64,000 bases of DNA from Amphiura filiformis (GCF_039555335.1 NC_092628.1:56779547-56843546); one strand, 5' to 3'. Positions 1-12,224 are shown, counted from the first letter of the stretch. The notes: generated by a model from the letters alone, not told the origin. A program made the numbers and translations.

Positions 1-613
1 GTTATGTGTGTGAGACGAACTGTCGCGGTAGATGCAATCATGCTTTTGTTGAATGCATTTGAGTAGTCCGCCATATTTACGGGATGATATGTCATTCCGT
101 TGGTCGTTGTATGATTTTGTTCGTTCACTCATTCAAATTTTATTTATATCATTTGAAGACTGAGCCTATTATGATACATCCTCCGTGGAACAGTTTCAAA
201 CAAATATAGCTAGGGGTTATTGGGGCAGTTATCTTTTGAATCCTCTTAGAGGGCTATCATTTTTTTTCGGAAGGGGGTCCCAAATTTACAAAAAGTCTGC
301 GTCAATAATATTGCGCATCCCCTATTTCGGCAACAAAAATTTTATGATCCCAAACCCCAAAATTGTATTGAAATCAGTCTTTTTGAATAAAATAACACAC
401 TTTCTGTGGTCATCGTGTGATTCCCTTCATTTTGGTCATAAAACATTTTATGACCCCCTCCTATTATTCTTTCCAAGACTTTATGACCCCCGTATATTTG
501 GGACCCCCCTTCGAATAAAATGATATACCTCTTATGACCACTGATGCATAGGCAAGGACACTCGCGCGAATTGAAAGACTTGTCGCACGCGACAGTTCGT
601 CACACACACATAA
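1..613. mobile_element. Inverted-repeat DNA element (non-autonomous)
   Basis: The first ~27 bases of the window (beginning GTTATGTGTGTGAGACGAAC) reappear reverse-complemented at about 587-613 with one mismatch, so the interval is bounded by terminal inverted repeats. No transposase ORF is present, so it would be a non-autonomous element. The left flank lies outside the window, so a target duplication cannot be tested, and the TIR could extend further left. A second element is nested at 256-525. Confidence 0.6.
256..525. mobile_element. Nested inverted-repeat element
   Basis: Around 256-290 and 491-525 the sequence is inverted and near-identical, with a shared GGGGGTCCCAAAT core. The interior holds repeated 'tttatgacccc'-like words. 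An open frame through this stretch (185-523) has no recognisable domain and is explained by the repeat. Confidence 0.5.
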
Positions 614-837
614 CAAATGCCTATACAATCAAATAGGTTCATTACAACATTTGATTGAATGGATTGAGTTACTCTAAAATGAAACGATAAAAACAAAGAA
701 TCATGAAAAAAGACACATACAAGATAAAATAATAAAATTATATAAACAATGTTAAAGATAAAATCAAGAAAATAGAGAATAAAATTTCCTCAAATCAGAA
801 AAAAAAACATTGACAGATATCATAATCTGTCAGAAAT

Positions 838-932
838 TACTGCATGAGATTCGAACCATCAATCTTCTCCACAAGTTCTCTTTATCCTCGCACGATAGTC
901 TAATGCTCTGTCCACTGGGCTACAAAGTATCA
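838..932 (-). repeat. tRNA-like sequence (SINE head or tRNA pseudogene)
   Basis: On the minus strand there is an A-box-like TAGCCCAGTGGACAGAGCA followed by a B-box-like GGTTCGAATCTC. The spacing between the boxes is too long for a normal intronless tRNA and the acceptor stem does not close, so a functional tRNA is unlikely. It most resembles the pol III head of a SINE or a decayed tRNA. Confidence 0.4.
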
Positions 933-1133
933 GGTGAATGATTACCGCATTTTCATGAACAAGTTTGTTCGATCTTGTTCATTATTGTATGTGTCGATAG
1001 GTTTCAACCTTTAACTACACGTACCCTTAATGATCAGTGATAATAGTCGGCTTTTACAGGGATGGCGCTCTCTCATTTCCATGAACTCCTTAGCGCCATT
1101 AGGCGAACGTTTACGGTATATGTTTGACGGTTG

Positions 1134-1975
1134 TAAGAATCCAAGGAATCGTATTCAGTTAATGTCAATTATTCGGCGCTATTTGTTTTTACCTAAACGG
1201 AAATAGCATGTTTCACGTATTCAATATCGAATGTGCACAAAATACATTTATTTATTGTTCAATTCTACTTTTCTCGACAATATTTATATAATTATTCTGG
1301 ATTTCTTTTACCAATTGCCGTCTGCTATTATATTTAAAAAGAAAAAAATCCCAGTATTCATATGCGCTTATGATGGAGATAATAACAAAATAACGGGCAT
1401 GTACATGTAGCACTAAAAAATGCATGAACTGGCCTACAATGCAATAAACACATTAATGAACAAAGATATAGCCCAGCATTGCAATTTGCGATGTAAGTAA
1501 TTGGTTTGACAGAGACGTGGTTGCTAAGCATTCTCTAAGACGAATGACAATCAAAACAGTGATGAACCATATTAATGTACTAATTGATTCAGTGTAAAGT
1601 CAATAGCTCAATTGACTAGTCCATTCTATTTACTCTAACTACATGAAGGGAACATGTACGTAGCCTCTGCCCAAACAATGGAATTATAGAGAACACTATC
1701 GAAGACATATAGGCGTATCTATATAATATATAGTAATGTCATTTATCTTAACAAGAAACATAAATGTTATCAAACATAATAAGTATTTTTTCAGTAAAAT
1801 CAATTTTACTTTATTCTATATTTCCCTGCATATTTACTTGGTGCTGGATTTTCACAGTAACTACGACGTCTTGCATTAAAGTTAGATGTGATTATCTTCA
1901 CTACCATAGCCAACACAAATAAATGTAAGTTACGTCTTATGTAAGGGCTCACTGGAAGACATTATCATCTGAAGC
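1134..1975 (+). repeat. Left copy of a diverged direct duplication
   Basis: The stretch beginning GTAAGAATCCAAGGAAT is repeated collinearly at 7159-7980 with point differences and small indels. The shared part includes a TTTTTACCTAAACGGAAATAG word. The two copies flank the minisatellite region. No conserved reading frame is seen. Confidence 0.8.
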
Positions 1976-3068
1976 ATCAATTGGAAACAGTAAACCATGG
2001 GCCTATCCGGAAGACACGCCTGATATGGTAAAGTCAAGTCCATGCATTAAGACATGTCCAAAGCACAGATGCAAATCATATCTAATTGCAGGGTTAAAAC
2101 TATAGACTGAACGGCGGTGTCCCCGATTGTAACATTTAATATTTTGCATTCTACCCCACATTGAGACCCATCATCACCCAAATGTTCGTATTCTAAGCTT
2201 TGAGTTAACCTGCTCCAGCGGTTTAAATAGATCAGTACATGACGTCCAGATGATAATCACCAAACTACCATTTTCCCTTTCTTGCAATTCAAGTGTCCCT
2301 TTATAGTTTTATAAATATCACATAATAAGATTTTGATCAATTATCTACATGTTCAAATAATTGTGTTACCAATATTCCATATAATATAAGATGAAGGTTA
2401 ACATTTTCACCAATGTAATATTGAATTCAAAGTCCAAGGAAGATAGTAAGTTGAATTATTTTATTAATCCAATATAATCGCGCGCGTCAAGCAATCTGAT
2501 GACCTTGGACTTTCTCTCGGTTTGTACTATGAGACAGACCTAAATTTATACTCAAGGTACAACGGTAAGATACAAAACATTTTCATTTCTTTGGAAGAAA
2601 CATCAATTATAGCGATAAGTGCAATCATCCAAATATTATTAGACAGAAATGAAAAGAGTTATTACGGTTTCAACTTTTGTAGGAATGTATAGCCTTGCAA
2701 ATTTTACTACTTAGTCGAATTGCTACACCCATCATAACGTTCAAAATGTTCAGAGACGGAAGGTATAAATCTGTATAATGGTACTTTAATATCTTAACAA
2801 CCCACCACACGTTTTTCTACATGTCTTGAATCAAGAAAATGTTCAATAAATCTAATATCTTTTGACTTTATTAGACCCGAGACTGCCAAAATAAGTAGTA
2901 ATGTAAATGGACATAACATTTGATTTACAGCAGGTGATTACCCTCACACGTTCGATTAGTACGCTACTCTACACCCATTATCATGATTATTCTACAGTGT
3001 CCGAGCTACAATCATTAGAATTCTTTGTATTAGAACATAACGACTACGGGTGCCTTGTCTTAATTGTG
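1976..3068. other. No gene recognised
   Basis: AT-rich unique-looking sequence. I see no splice-bounded coding block, RNA gene or obvious repeat here. Confidence 0.4.
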
Positions 3069-3269
3069 CTGAAAAGGTGTGTGTGAAATCAAATGTGAAA
3101 ATGTTGAAATAAGAGTGTTGGGCCATCCAGGATTTGAAAATCACAGAAAAAAAGATATCCTTGTTGTTATTTAAGGATGATTTTGTGTCACGTGTAGATT
3201 TCATTTGATGCTTTTGATACCTCCTGTAGACATATCATTTGATGCAGTTTACGCCACTTGTAGATACCA
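3069..3269 (+). repeat. Left end of higher-order satellite unit, before the transposon
   Basis: From GAAAAGGTGTGTGTGAAATC to the ATACCA at 3269 this block is nearly identical to 6055-6255, ending in one unit of the 32-bp minisatellite. In the second copy the sequence continues directly into more 32-bp units. Here it is interrupted by the insertion at 3270. Confidence 0.85.
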
Positions 3270-3476
3270 CACACCGTCGACATCCCTATATCTTCGTGTT
3301 AAAAATTGCCGTGGTAGTACGATAAATCCTCACGTTTTTGAACAACTACGCATGGTGATTTTGAGCTATTTTGTTTGAGATAGGCCGTGCGACTCAGGCT
3401 ATGCATACAATTTGAGATTTTGAGAGCCGGCCACACTGTTTCTATTCTATGTTTTACGATTTTCGCATGATCAGTA

Positions 3477-4869
3477 TATGGCTGGCCGTAACCGCCACAA
3501 CGTGGAGCTGCTACGCGTAACTTACTTTTCGCTTCGCGGAGCTAAATTGACCAATCATGTTAGATCTTTTCATTACGCGGAGCCAGTTGATGCATCATCG
3601 TTCCAGAGAGAGAAAACTCTTGCCAAAATTAATGTTTACTATGTGGATTTTAAATGAATCGAATGTAAATAAACCACAAACAGTTGTACAGGGTCAATAC
3701 CATTGTTTGATTAGTGTATAGTCAATGTTACCTTGCATGCATGTGCCATGTGTGTGGCGTGTTTGTTTGTTTGTCTACTGTGTCAGGCCAGGATCACTGA
3801 CACCCACGGTACTGATACTGTCATACTATCACGGTGATCATAAAACCCCATTAAAAGCTATTAAACCAAGATAACACTCAATGAAAACAGCTCAACTATG
3901 TTACATCAGATCTTCTCTGGTTAAATACACACTGCACTTGTGTCTGTTTTACCTGTGCAATGAACAATGAGCTGGTATTATAGTTTCAGTTGGGTGAATG
4001 ATTATAAAGCGAACGCAAGGTAACAATACTGTCTGGGCTTTTGTTTACGAAATGAGACAATAGTCTGCTTATTGTTAACCAGCGTTCTTGAAAATGAGAA
4101 GCATAATGTTTTGCAGACTTAACACGGTTTAGAAATAATTTGTTCATATTTTTTGGTGTTATCTGTCGTTTACATATCCTTCCTAAAACACAAAAGTACC
4201 AATATTTCCAAACACCTAAATTAGCTAAAAATTTAGGAAATGTTACAAAACTATATTTTCTAGAATTTCAGAGAATACTTTAAATATTGACTGGTTATTT
4301 TTTACACAGTGACGTCATATAGGCAATGGCATAATACTTCTAACATACACTAGGTCACGCGTCAATGGTGAGCGCACTGAGTATTGTGTATAAGAAAACG
4401 GGCAGTACCGTAACTACAGTATGTATGGCCTACTACTAGTATATAAAGTAAATCCGAACTGGTTTGCTGAAGGTCGAATTCCGCAGGCCACGCCGCGCAA
4501 GATGTACAAATCAGCCTGAATTGTGTGCATGGTTTACCACCACTCTGCCTAGCTATATAGTTGTGTACAATACTGTATGAGTTTCTTGTGAGTGCATGTC
4601 CATCTTAATAATAAGTCGGTTCGTACTTTTCATAAATTACTTTTTGAATCATAACTATCGTGACCGAGGATATCTTGCAACTACGTGAAGCTCGTCTGGC
4701 AAATTCTTAATGACTAAATTCGCTTCACGTAATGAGTAAGTCGTACTTGATTGGTCAGTTTTACCTCCGAGTAATGAAAAACTCTAACATGATTGGTCAA
4801 TTTGGCTCCACGGAACAAAAAGTCAGCTACGCGTAGCAGCTCCACGTTGTGGCGGTTGCGGCCTACCAT
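3477..4869. mobile_element. Long-TIR foldback block inside the 2.1-kb element
   Basis: About 95 bp at 3477-3573 and 4772-4869 are inverted copies sharing CCGCCACAACGTGGAGCTGC and a 'ttgaccaatcatgttaga' word. This is either a separate nested element or subterminal repeats of the surrounding transposon. An apparent + strand ORF beginning at 4849 is not supported as a gene. Confidence 0.7.
3843..4423 (+). repeat. Dispersed ~600-800 bp repeat, copy A
   Basis: From AACCCCATTAAAAGCTATTA to the GTATTGTGTATA block this matches two further copies at 37398-38238 and 61352-62156, all on the same strand. This copy lacks the ~190-bp internal segment, partly a duplication of the 'ctaaattagctaaaaattta' stretch, found in the other two. 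Confidence 0.85.
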
Positions 4870-5377
4870 ATCAGTATCCCATATGATATTTCTATTGTAA
4901 GAAAATTTTATTTGTTGTCACATAAATCACAGGTTTCGTTTAAATGTACTAACTGGAAATTAAATGTACTAATTAGTGAGGACCGGTATTTTGCTGTGGA
5001 TATGTTTAACTGCAATTTGCGGGTAAAAAATTTGAAATCCTGGGTAAAAATTTTGATAATATTCAACTCTTTGAGAAAATTATTTTATAAAGGAATGCTG
5101 GTAAAGCCAGGTGCAATACAATGTACATTATTGACACACTATCACGCTCTTTATCTTCGTCAATAATAGAATAATCGATTTCAATCGAATTGAATGCATG
5201 AGTTTGTAGTTGACTACTGAGCGACCTAAGCGATCGATTGCTAGCCAATCAGATAGAACTCCTTTTCTTGCGTTCAGTGAAATACCACTCGCCTGTCGCT
5301 CACTACCACTCGCCCGTCGCTCACCAACGGAGTATTAAATTTATATTTATCGTATAGGACGTCGACGGTGTGTACCA

Positions 5378-7104
5378 TTCGATGCGGTTTATGCCACTTG
5401 TAGATACCATTTGATGCAGTTTATGCCACTTGTAGATACTATTTGATACAGTTTATGCCGTTATAGATACCATTTGATGCAGTTTATGCCACTTGTAGAT
5501 ACCATTTGATGCAGTTTATGCCACTTGTAGATACCATTTGATGCAGTTTACGCCACTTGTGGATACCATTTGATGTAGTTTACGCCACTTGTAGATACCA
5601 ATTGATGCAGTTTATGCCACTTGTAGATACCAGTTGATGCGGTTTATGCCACTTGTAGATACCATTTGATGCAGTTTATGCCACTTGTAGATACCATTTG
5701 ATGCAGTTTATGCCACTTGTAGATACCATTTGATGCAGTTTACGCCACTTGTGGATACCATTTGATGCCGTTTATGCCACTAGTAGATACCATTTAATGC
5801 AGTTTATGCCACTTGTAGATACCATTTGATGCAGTGTATGCCACTTGTAGATACCATTTGATGCAGTCTATGCCACTTGTAGATACCATTTGATGCAGTT
5901 TATGCCACTTGTACATATCATTTGATGCAGTTTACGCCACTTGTAGATATCAATTGATGCAGTTTATGCCACTTGTACATATCATTTGATGCAGTTTACG
6001 CCACTTGTAGATATCAATTGATGCAGTTTATGCCACTTGTAGATACCATTTGATTTGAAAAGGTGTGTGTGAAATCAAATGTGAAAATGTTGAAATAAGA
6101 GTGTTGGGCCGTCCAGGATTTGAAAATCACAGAAAAAAAGATATCCTTGTTGTTATTTAAGGATGATTTTGTGTCACGTGTAGATTTCATTTGATGCTTT
6201 TGATACCTCCTGTAGACATATCATTTGATGCAGTTTACGCCACTTGTAGATACCATTCGATGCGGTTTATGCCACTTGTAGATACCATTTGATGCAGTTT
6301 ATGCCACTTGTAGATACTATTTGATACAGTTTATGCCGTTATAGATACCATTTGATGCAGTTTATGCCACTTGTAGATACCATTTGATGCAGTTTACGCC
6401 ACTTGTGGATACCATTTGATGTAGTTTACGCCACTTGTAGATACCAATTGATGCAGTTTATGCCACTTGTAGATACCAGTTGATGCGGTTTATGCCACTT
6501 GTAGATACCATTTGATGCAGTTTATGCCACTTGTAGATACCATTTGATGCAGTTTATGCCACTTGTAGATACCATTTGATGCAGTTTACGCCACTTGTGG
6601 ATACCATTTGATGCCGTTTATGCCACTAGTAGATACCATTTAATGCAGTTTATGCCACTTGTAGATACCATTTGATGCAGTGTATGCCACTTGTAGATAC
6701 CATTTGATGCAGTCTATGCCACTTGTAGATACCATTTGATGCAGTTTATGCCACTTGTACATATCATTTGATGCAGTTTACGCCACTTGTAGATACCAAT
6801 TGATGCAGTTTATGCCACTTGTAGATACCATGTGATGCAGTTTATGCCACTTGTAGATACCGTTTGATGTAGTCTATGCCACTTGTAGATACCGTTTGAT
6901 GTAGTCTATGCCACTTGTAGATACCGTTTGATGTAGTCTATGCCACTTGTAGATACCGTTTGATGTAGTCTATGCCACTTGTAGATACCGTTTGATGTAG
7001 TCTATGCCACTTGTAGATACCGTTTGATGTAGTCTATGCCACTTGTAGATACCGTTTGATGTAGTCTATGCCACTTGTAGATACCGTTTGATGTAGTCTA
7101 TGCC
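5378..7104 (+). repeat. 32-bp minisatellite with higher-order structure
   Basis: Dozens of tandem units containing ATTTGATGCAGTTT and ATGCCACTTGTAGATACC, period 32 bp, with point variants. A non-satellite block (6055-6215) repeats 3069-3245, and the order of variant units after it repeats that after 5378, giving a higher-order period near 878 bp once the transposon is removed. The last eight or so units (about 6855-7104) share a GTTTGATGTAGTCT variant and look recently homogenised. Confidence 0.95.
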
Positions 7105-7158
7105 TGTGTGCAAGCAATGTTATATACACTTTGATGTGTCATTTGACAATATGTGACG

Positions 7159-7980
7159 TAAGAATCCAAGGAATATTATTCAGTTAACATCCATTATTTG
7201 CTGCTATTTGTTTTTACCTAAACGGAAATAGCCTGTTTCACGTATTCAATATTGAATGTGAGCAAAATATATTGTTATACAAATTTGTTTTTAAATTCTA
7301 CTTTTCTCGACATAATTTATATAAATATTCTTGATTGTTTTAACAATTGCCGTCTGCTATAAAAAGAATACAACCGTGTTTAATGTTCTTATGATGGAGA
7401 TAATAATTAAATAACAGGCATGTAGCGCTAAAAAATGCATGGACTGGCCTACAATGCAATAAAACATTAATGAACAAAGATATAGCCCAGCAATGCAATT
7501 TGCGATAAGTAATTGGTTTGATAGAGACGTGGTTGCTAAGCATTTCTCTGAGACGAATGACAATCAAAACAGTGATGAACCATATTAATGTACTAATTGA
7601 TTCAGTGTAAAGTCAATAGCTCAATTGACTAGTCCATTCTATTTACTCTACATGTAGGGAACATGTACAGCTTCTAATTCTCCCCAACCAATGGAATAGA
7701 AAACACTGTTTCGAAAACAGACGCGTGTCTATATAATAGTGACATAATAATATCTTTGCTTCCGACAAAATGTTATAGGCTACGTGATCAAACATGAGTA
7801 TTTTTTCGAGTAAAATCAATTTATACTTTATTTATATTTCCATGCCTATTTACTTGGTACTGTATGTTGAAATTTCCATACAATATATCTTGTATTGTAT
7901 GTCTTCACCACCATAGCCAACACAAATAAATGAAAGTTACGTCTTGTCTAAGGGCCCATTGGAAGTCATATCATCTGAAG
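7159..7980 (+). repeat. Right copy of the diverged direct duplication
   Basis: Collinear with 1134-1975. Small minus-strand open frames here (7340-7567) are not maintained in the other copy, which argues against coding. Confidence 0.8.
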
Positions 7981-8247
7981 CCAATTGATTTCCCTTGTTA
8001 TTGTTGCTGTTGTTTTTACAATATCAGTGGTCGTATAATTATGCTATTCATTCCTTGAAACGCGTTGATACATTTTTCATCATATATCAAATCAAACCTT
8101 TTTCCCGGACCTTTTTACTCAACATTTTAATTCTGATAAGTGAAAACCAAAGCCGAACTTCAACTAGTTTCATTATTTGCGAACACAATTCAACCGAGCA
8201 CATAACGGCGGGTCAAGTGTCTTTTTCTGTGCAAAACACTTTTATCA

Positions 8248-8653
8248 TAAATAAATAAATAAATAATAAATTTCGGAATTTATATAGCGCTTTTTCCAGA
8301 GGATTCAAAGCGCTGTAATTTCGCTGCGTGGTGAATCATCACAATCAGATCGCATCGACTAGGCTAGTTGCAGCCGAACCTGGCGCAAACCTATCCGCAC
8401 TTAGATTGTAACATCCACCCATTTTCTGCAGCTCCCCAAATTCCATTGGGTGAAGGAAGTTTTTGATAACGAAACAACTAATCACCGATTTTGAAAGCAG
8501 GAGGAAACCGGAGATCCCGGAGAAAACCTGCGAGAGCGGGCATGGATCGGGATAAACCAAGTGCACATGAGTCCTTGGGCCGCGCCGGGGCTTGAACCCG
8601 GGACCTCAGTGGTGCAAAGCGAGAGAACTACCGCTGCGCTAACTCGCCCTCCC
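8248..8653 (-). mobile_element. tRNA-derived SINE
   Basis: Read on the minus strand it begins with a tRNA-like head having an A box TTAGCGCAGCGGTAG and a B box GGTTCAAGCCCC. A body with CTCCGGGATCTCCGGTTTCC follows, then GCGCTATATAAAT and a short TTATTTAT tail at the + strand left end. This order is that of a pol III SINE. The minus-strand open frame 8345-8566 is inside it and is not a gene. Confidence 0.8.
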
Positions 8654-8659
8654 AATTAT

Positions 8660-8693
8660 CAGGCAAATAATACTTAAAAGTATTATTTGCCTG
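8660..8693. repeat. Perfect 16-bp-arm hairpin
   Basis: CAGGCAAATAATACTT is followed after AA by its exact reverse complement. It lies just outside the SINE head. Confidence 0.9.
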
Positions 8694-9670
8694 GTTCTCA
8701 GCCAAGTTGCCTTTTACATGCATGCCAACTGATTTTATACGCAACCTTACATAAAACGTCTGTGCAACATAATACATGTAATATATATGTATGACTGTGA
8801 GTCGTCTTAATGGCTTTCAGGGCAAATAGCTGCCGACAGTCAACAGGATACTTTTCCATTTTCAGGCCTGGACAGACAATATATGCCAGTTTGATAAATC
8901 CAAACATTATACTTCCAAGAAGAAAGATAATTTTACTGATATTTCATATTGAATAAAAAACATCTTGCCATTTTGATCAAAATTGTAAAAGAAGTTTGTC
9001 CGCAACGTAATTGTGCTCATGTGGTCACATTTCAAAGTATACACACATTAAATAACTTATAAATATCATACTCGTATATGCAAAGTTTTAATATGAAAGA
9101 AAGTGCTATATAGTTCGTTCGTTTTTCCATCCTGAGCATGCACTCATTTAGGGGTTATCTTGTACAACATATTGAATTCAAGCCATTTCGCTGCTATATG
9201 TATATTCTAATAAATCTTGAATTGAAATTAAATCATTGTTCTTTCATTTCGTGCTTCATGTAAAATAAAGTTTGGTATTTCCTGATGAGATTGAGTTTTG
9301 CAATTAACTTTGTGGCGCTATAAATCGCTGGAGGCAACTATTACATATGTGTCATTTATTGCAATCACACAATGAATGTTTTCTATTTCGTCTGCAATAT
9401 GTCATTTTAGTCTAATGAGAGCACTTGTGTTTCTTTATTTGGCCTAGTTCTACAAGGAAACTCCTTAGCCTACTTCTGTTGTTAACAAATTTAATTGGTA
9501 TTTCTGTTAATTGGAGGAATTCATTTTGATTGCGAAATTTAAACTCCTCATTTACATCTTAATTTAACGTACATGTTCAGATTTAAATATGGGTATGATT
9601 GTTTGTTAATATTGAATTGCCGCTATCAAAACGTTCAAAATGAATGGACGAACATGACATAAATTGACTA
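8694..9670. other. No gene recognised
   Basis: AT-rich sequence with no supported exon. A minus-strand open frame at 8698-8907 has no recognisable motif and no convincing splice context. Confidence 0.4.
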
Positions 9671-9998
9671 TTAAAGGAGTGTTTCGTGATCCTAGCATCC
9701 TCTTTTTATGACATTTTTCAGTACATATCCACGAAAAAAGCCTATTCCCAAAATTTCAATTGATTCCGATTTTGCGTTTGCGAGTTATGCATGATATGTG
9801 TATTACAATGCGTTGTAATTTCGTTCTGGTGCACCAGAACGAAATTCAAATTTCACGATATCTTTGCAAAACGAATTAATCTGCAAGAAATATTTTGTAC
9901 ATAAACATTATGTAGCCAGAGGTTTCCAGTGATATAAAAATCTCAACTTTTTTGAGAAAAGTGGGGATGAGGCTGTGGATCACGAAATGCCCCTTTAA
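9671..9998. mobile_element. 328-bp MITE ending in TTAA
   Basis: The left end TTAAAGGAGTGTTTCGTGAT and right end ATCACGAAATGCCCCTTTAA form a ~22-bp inverted repeat with TTAA at each border, as in piggyBac- or Kolobok-type elements. It has no ORF. A perfect 30-bp palindrome lies inside at 9817-9846. A partial inverted copy is at about 47935-48127. Confidence 0.75.
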
Positions 9999-12030
9999 GC
10001 TTTGAAACATTAAACTAAAAGCCCTAAAAGCTAGAATCACTGAAATGGTGAAGACCCTTATTTAGCATTACATTCTTAAATTTTACCCTAAACTAGAAAT
10101 GCAAAAACATTAAAACACTTCGTGTCATTATTCGAGCGAAATATTTTAGAATATTTGTTGAACGGAAGACTTCAAATCTATAAAATCATAACACCTATAT
10201 GTCAGATAGCGCAATACATAACGATAATCAATAAGATATATGTCGGCAATGGTTTCTTCCAGGTACTGATGAGAAAGTTGGAATCACAAACACTAGTAAT
10301 AAATGTATTGCCTCAAGGCTTTAAGAGGTTATCGTGCGATCAACCGGAATTTTATTACGAAAAATGACAAGAACAATCTCATCACTTAACAAAACGTGTT
10401 GTTTTTGTCGATACATCCATCCAGAACATAAAGAACAATAACATCGTGAAACGTGTCAGGAATCTATACATGTAATCTTCTATGTTGCGAGCAGGTGGCA
10501 AGACTTATGGAATAGTAGGATTGAAGATAAATCTGGGTTTTTTTTTATCATTGAGTACAAACATGCCTAGTATTATTTCAGTGGTGGTTCTACAGGGTAC
10601 TGGGGACTTTTTAATTTTGGTATACGGTGAATATAAGTTAATCACTTGCATTATACATTACATACGACTGGAGCCATTAGCCCGGGAGCAATACACACGC
10701 TTTTTACACAAAAGAAAAATTAGCAAATGTTTTGTAAATCACAGATTTTCAACAAGAATTTGTGTGTAAATAAAAGAAACAAGAGTATGTACACAATTGT
10801 GGCTGGATTCAGCTTACGAGCTTGTTGACACATTTTATTTCGAGGTCAAATACTTATTTTGTTTTTTGCTTTTTTTGTTGCGGTTTTGTGGAAACTTGGA
10901 CGATTTTGAATCATACACTGTTTGGTATTTGTTATGATGCGCATTACAAAAGAAAACCCGGTTAACCATTAACTTGCGTAATTAGGAGTGGTTCTGCATT
11001 GTTTTATTCGTTCATTCGTTTATTTGTTACATGCGATTATAAGATATAAGAGCTTTTTGACTTCTGTGACCTGAAGCCTTCAAATCCACTTTTAACCAAA
11101 CATGTCAGATAGTAAACGCATAGATTTGTTATTCTAGGTTAAATCGCATCAATAGAAGGATTTATTATAAGATGATCATCATCATAGCCCGCAGCAATGT
11201 TTGTTACAGCTTTGTACCGATACACGGAACAGGTATATGAACTACAAACAAGTAGGAATAATACCACAACTGGGTCAGTAAATCTCAATGTTTGAGTAAC
11301 AAAGTCTGATTGGGTTTTTTTTTCAACAGATGCCATTCTTTTAAGTAGCTCAGTCTTTATTTTTGTATGATGATCATCATAAATTACAGATCTTGCCTGT
11401 CGAAAAAGTGACTCCCAAATTCCTATAATCACTTGTCTTATTGTATAGTCTACAAATAAATGTATGTGAAAATGGCACAGAGGTGTTACCGAACAGTCTT
11501 TTATTCACATAATTCAAGCATTGAACTCAGAATTGTTTATAATTTGCATCCTATTCTTAATGCATAGCAAAATGTCATATACATGGATTGAATTGCAACA
11601 TGACGGAAAGGTATTATAGACAAATCTTGATGATCTTGGTAAAATCTTGAAATGAAACCTCTTCTTGACGAAGACTCCTTTGTTTTAGTGTTTGACAGTG
11701 AACATGGTGAATATATGTTTACATTGCCTTACCCATTAAGCTCTAGTCTATTCATTCAGCTCATTTACAAACATACGAGGTTGGTATGCATGGTGAAACG
11801 GGTTTCCATCTGCCATAATGTTACCTCTAAAGCTTATCAACCTTGTATATGATGCTTTAGTTTATCAACAGAACAAGAGATTTTAATCGTTATTCCAGCA
11901 TCATCTTTATACGCCAATATTTACAGCCATATCCTGTGTGTGTTATAACTTTCAGTTTGTATAAACACGATAGATGACTTTGAAGAAGACATGATAATAT
12001 GATAAAAGGGAATAATATAAAGGAGAATTG
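9999..12030. other. No gene recognised
   Basis: AT-rich DNA. Open frames at 10122-10367 (+), 10482-10769 (+), 11139-11432 (-) and 11652-11852 (+) are short, without recognised domains, and within random expectation for this composition. Confidence 0.4.
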
Positions 12031-12055
12031 GTGAAGAAAGAAAGAAAACAACTAT

Positions 12056-12200
12056 ACGTATTGCTAACTATAGAAGACAGCCCTTATATATAACACACAA
12101 TGGAATGAATTTATACTGCTATCTTCAGTAGATAGCATCAACGTCAACGTTTAACAAGCAACCAAGGATATACTGTAAGCTTCGATATCAACTATTTGTA
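12056..12200 (+). repeat. Hairpin-linked repeat next to (GAAA)n, module 1
   Basis: Contains TGCTATCTTCAGTAGATAGC (12117-12136) and a decayed relative at about 12060. The same near-palindrome recurs beside each GAAA tract in the 12-19 kb region. Confidence 0.6.
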
Positions 12201-12224
12201 ACAAATATACATTAAATAAACATA

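Larger units (their letters stand above)
3270..5372. mobile_element. 2.1-kb transposon with CAC...GTG ends and 5-bp TSD (Transib/RAG-like ends?)
   Basis: The element starts CACACCGTCGAC and ends GTCGACGGTGTG, a perfect 12-bp terminal inverted repeat that weakly extends to about 22 bp. It is flanked on both sides by TACCA (3265-3269 and 5373-5377). The homologous higher-order repeat at 6251-6255 carries a single TACCA and no insertion, so the empty site is visible. A 5-bp target duplication with CAC/GTG termini is known for Transib and ProtoRAG transposons; the heptamer CACACCG is not the canonical one, so the superfamily is inference. There is no transposase ORF, so it is non-autonomous. Confidence 0.75.

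Noticed and set aside
185..523. 112-residue ORF
   Set aside because: Lies across a nested inverted-repeat element; no recognised motif.
5378..7104. Regular repeats as a CRISPR array
   Set aside because: The 32-bp units are directly abutting variants of one another with no unique spacers, in animal DNA; this is a minisatellite. The same applies to 22370-22695 and 63437-64000.
11139..11432. 97-residue minus-strand ORF with a hydrophobic stretch
   Set aside because: Length is within chance for AT-rich DNA; no motif and no repeat or splice support.
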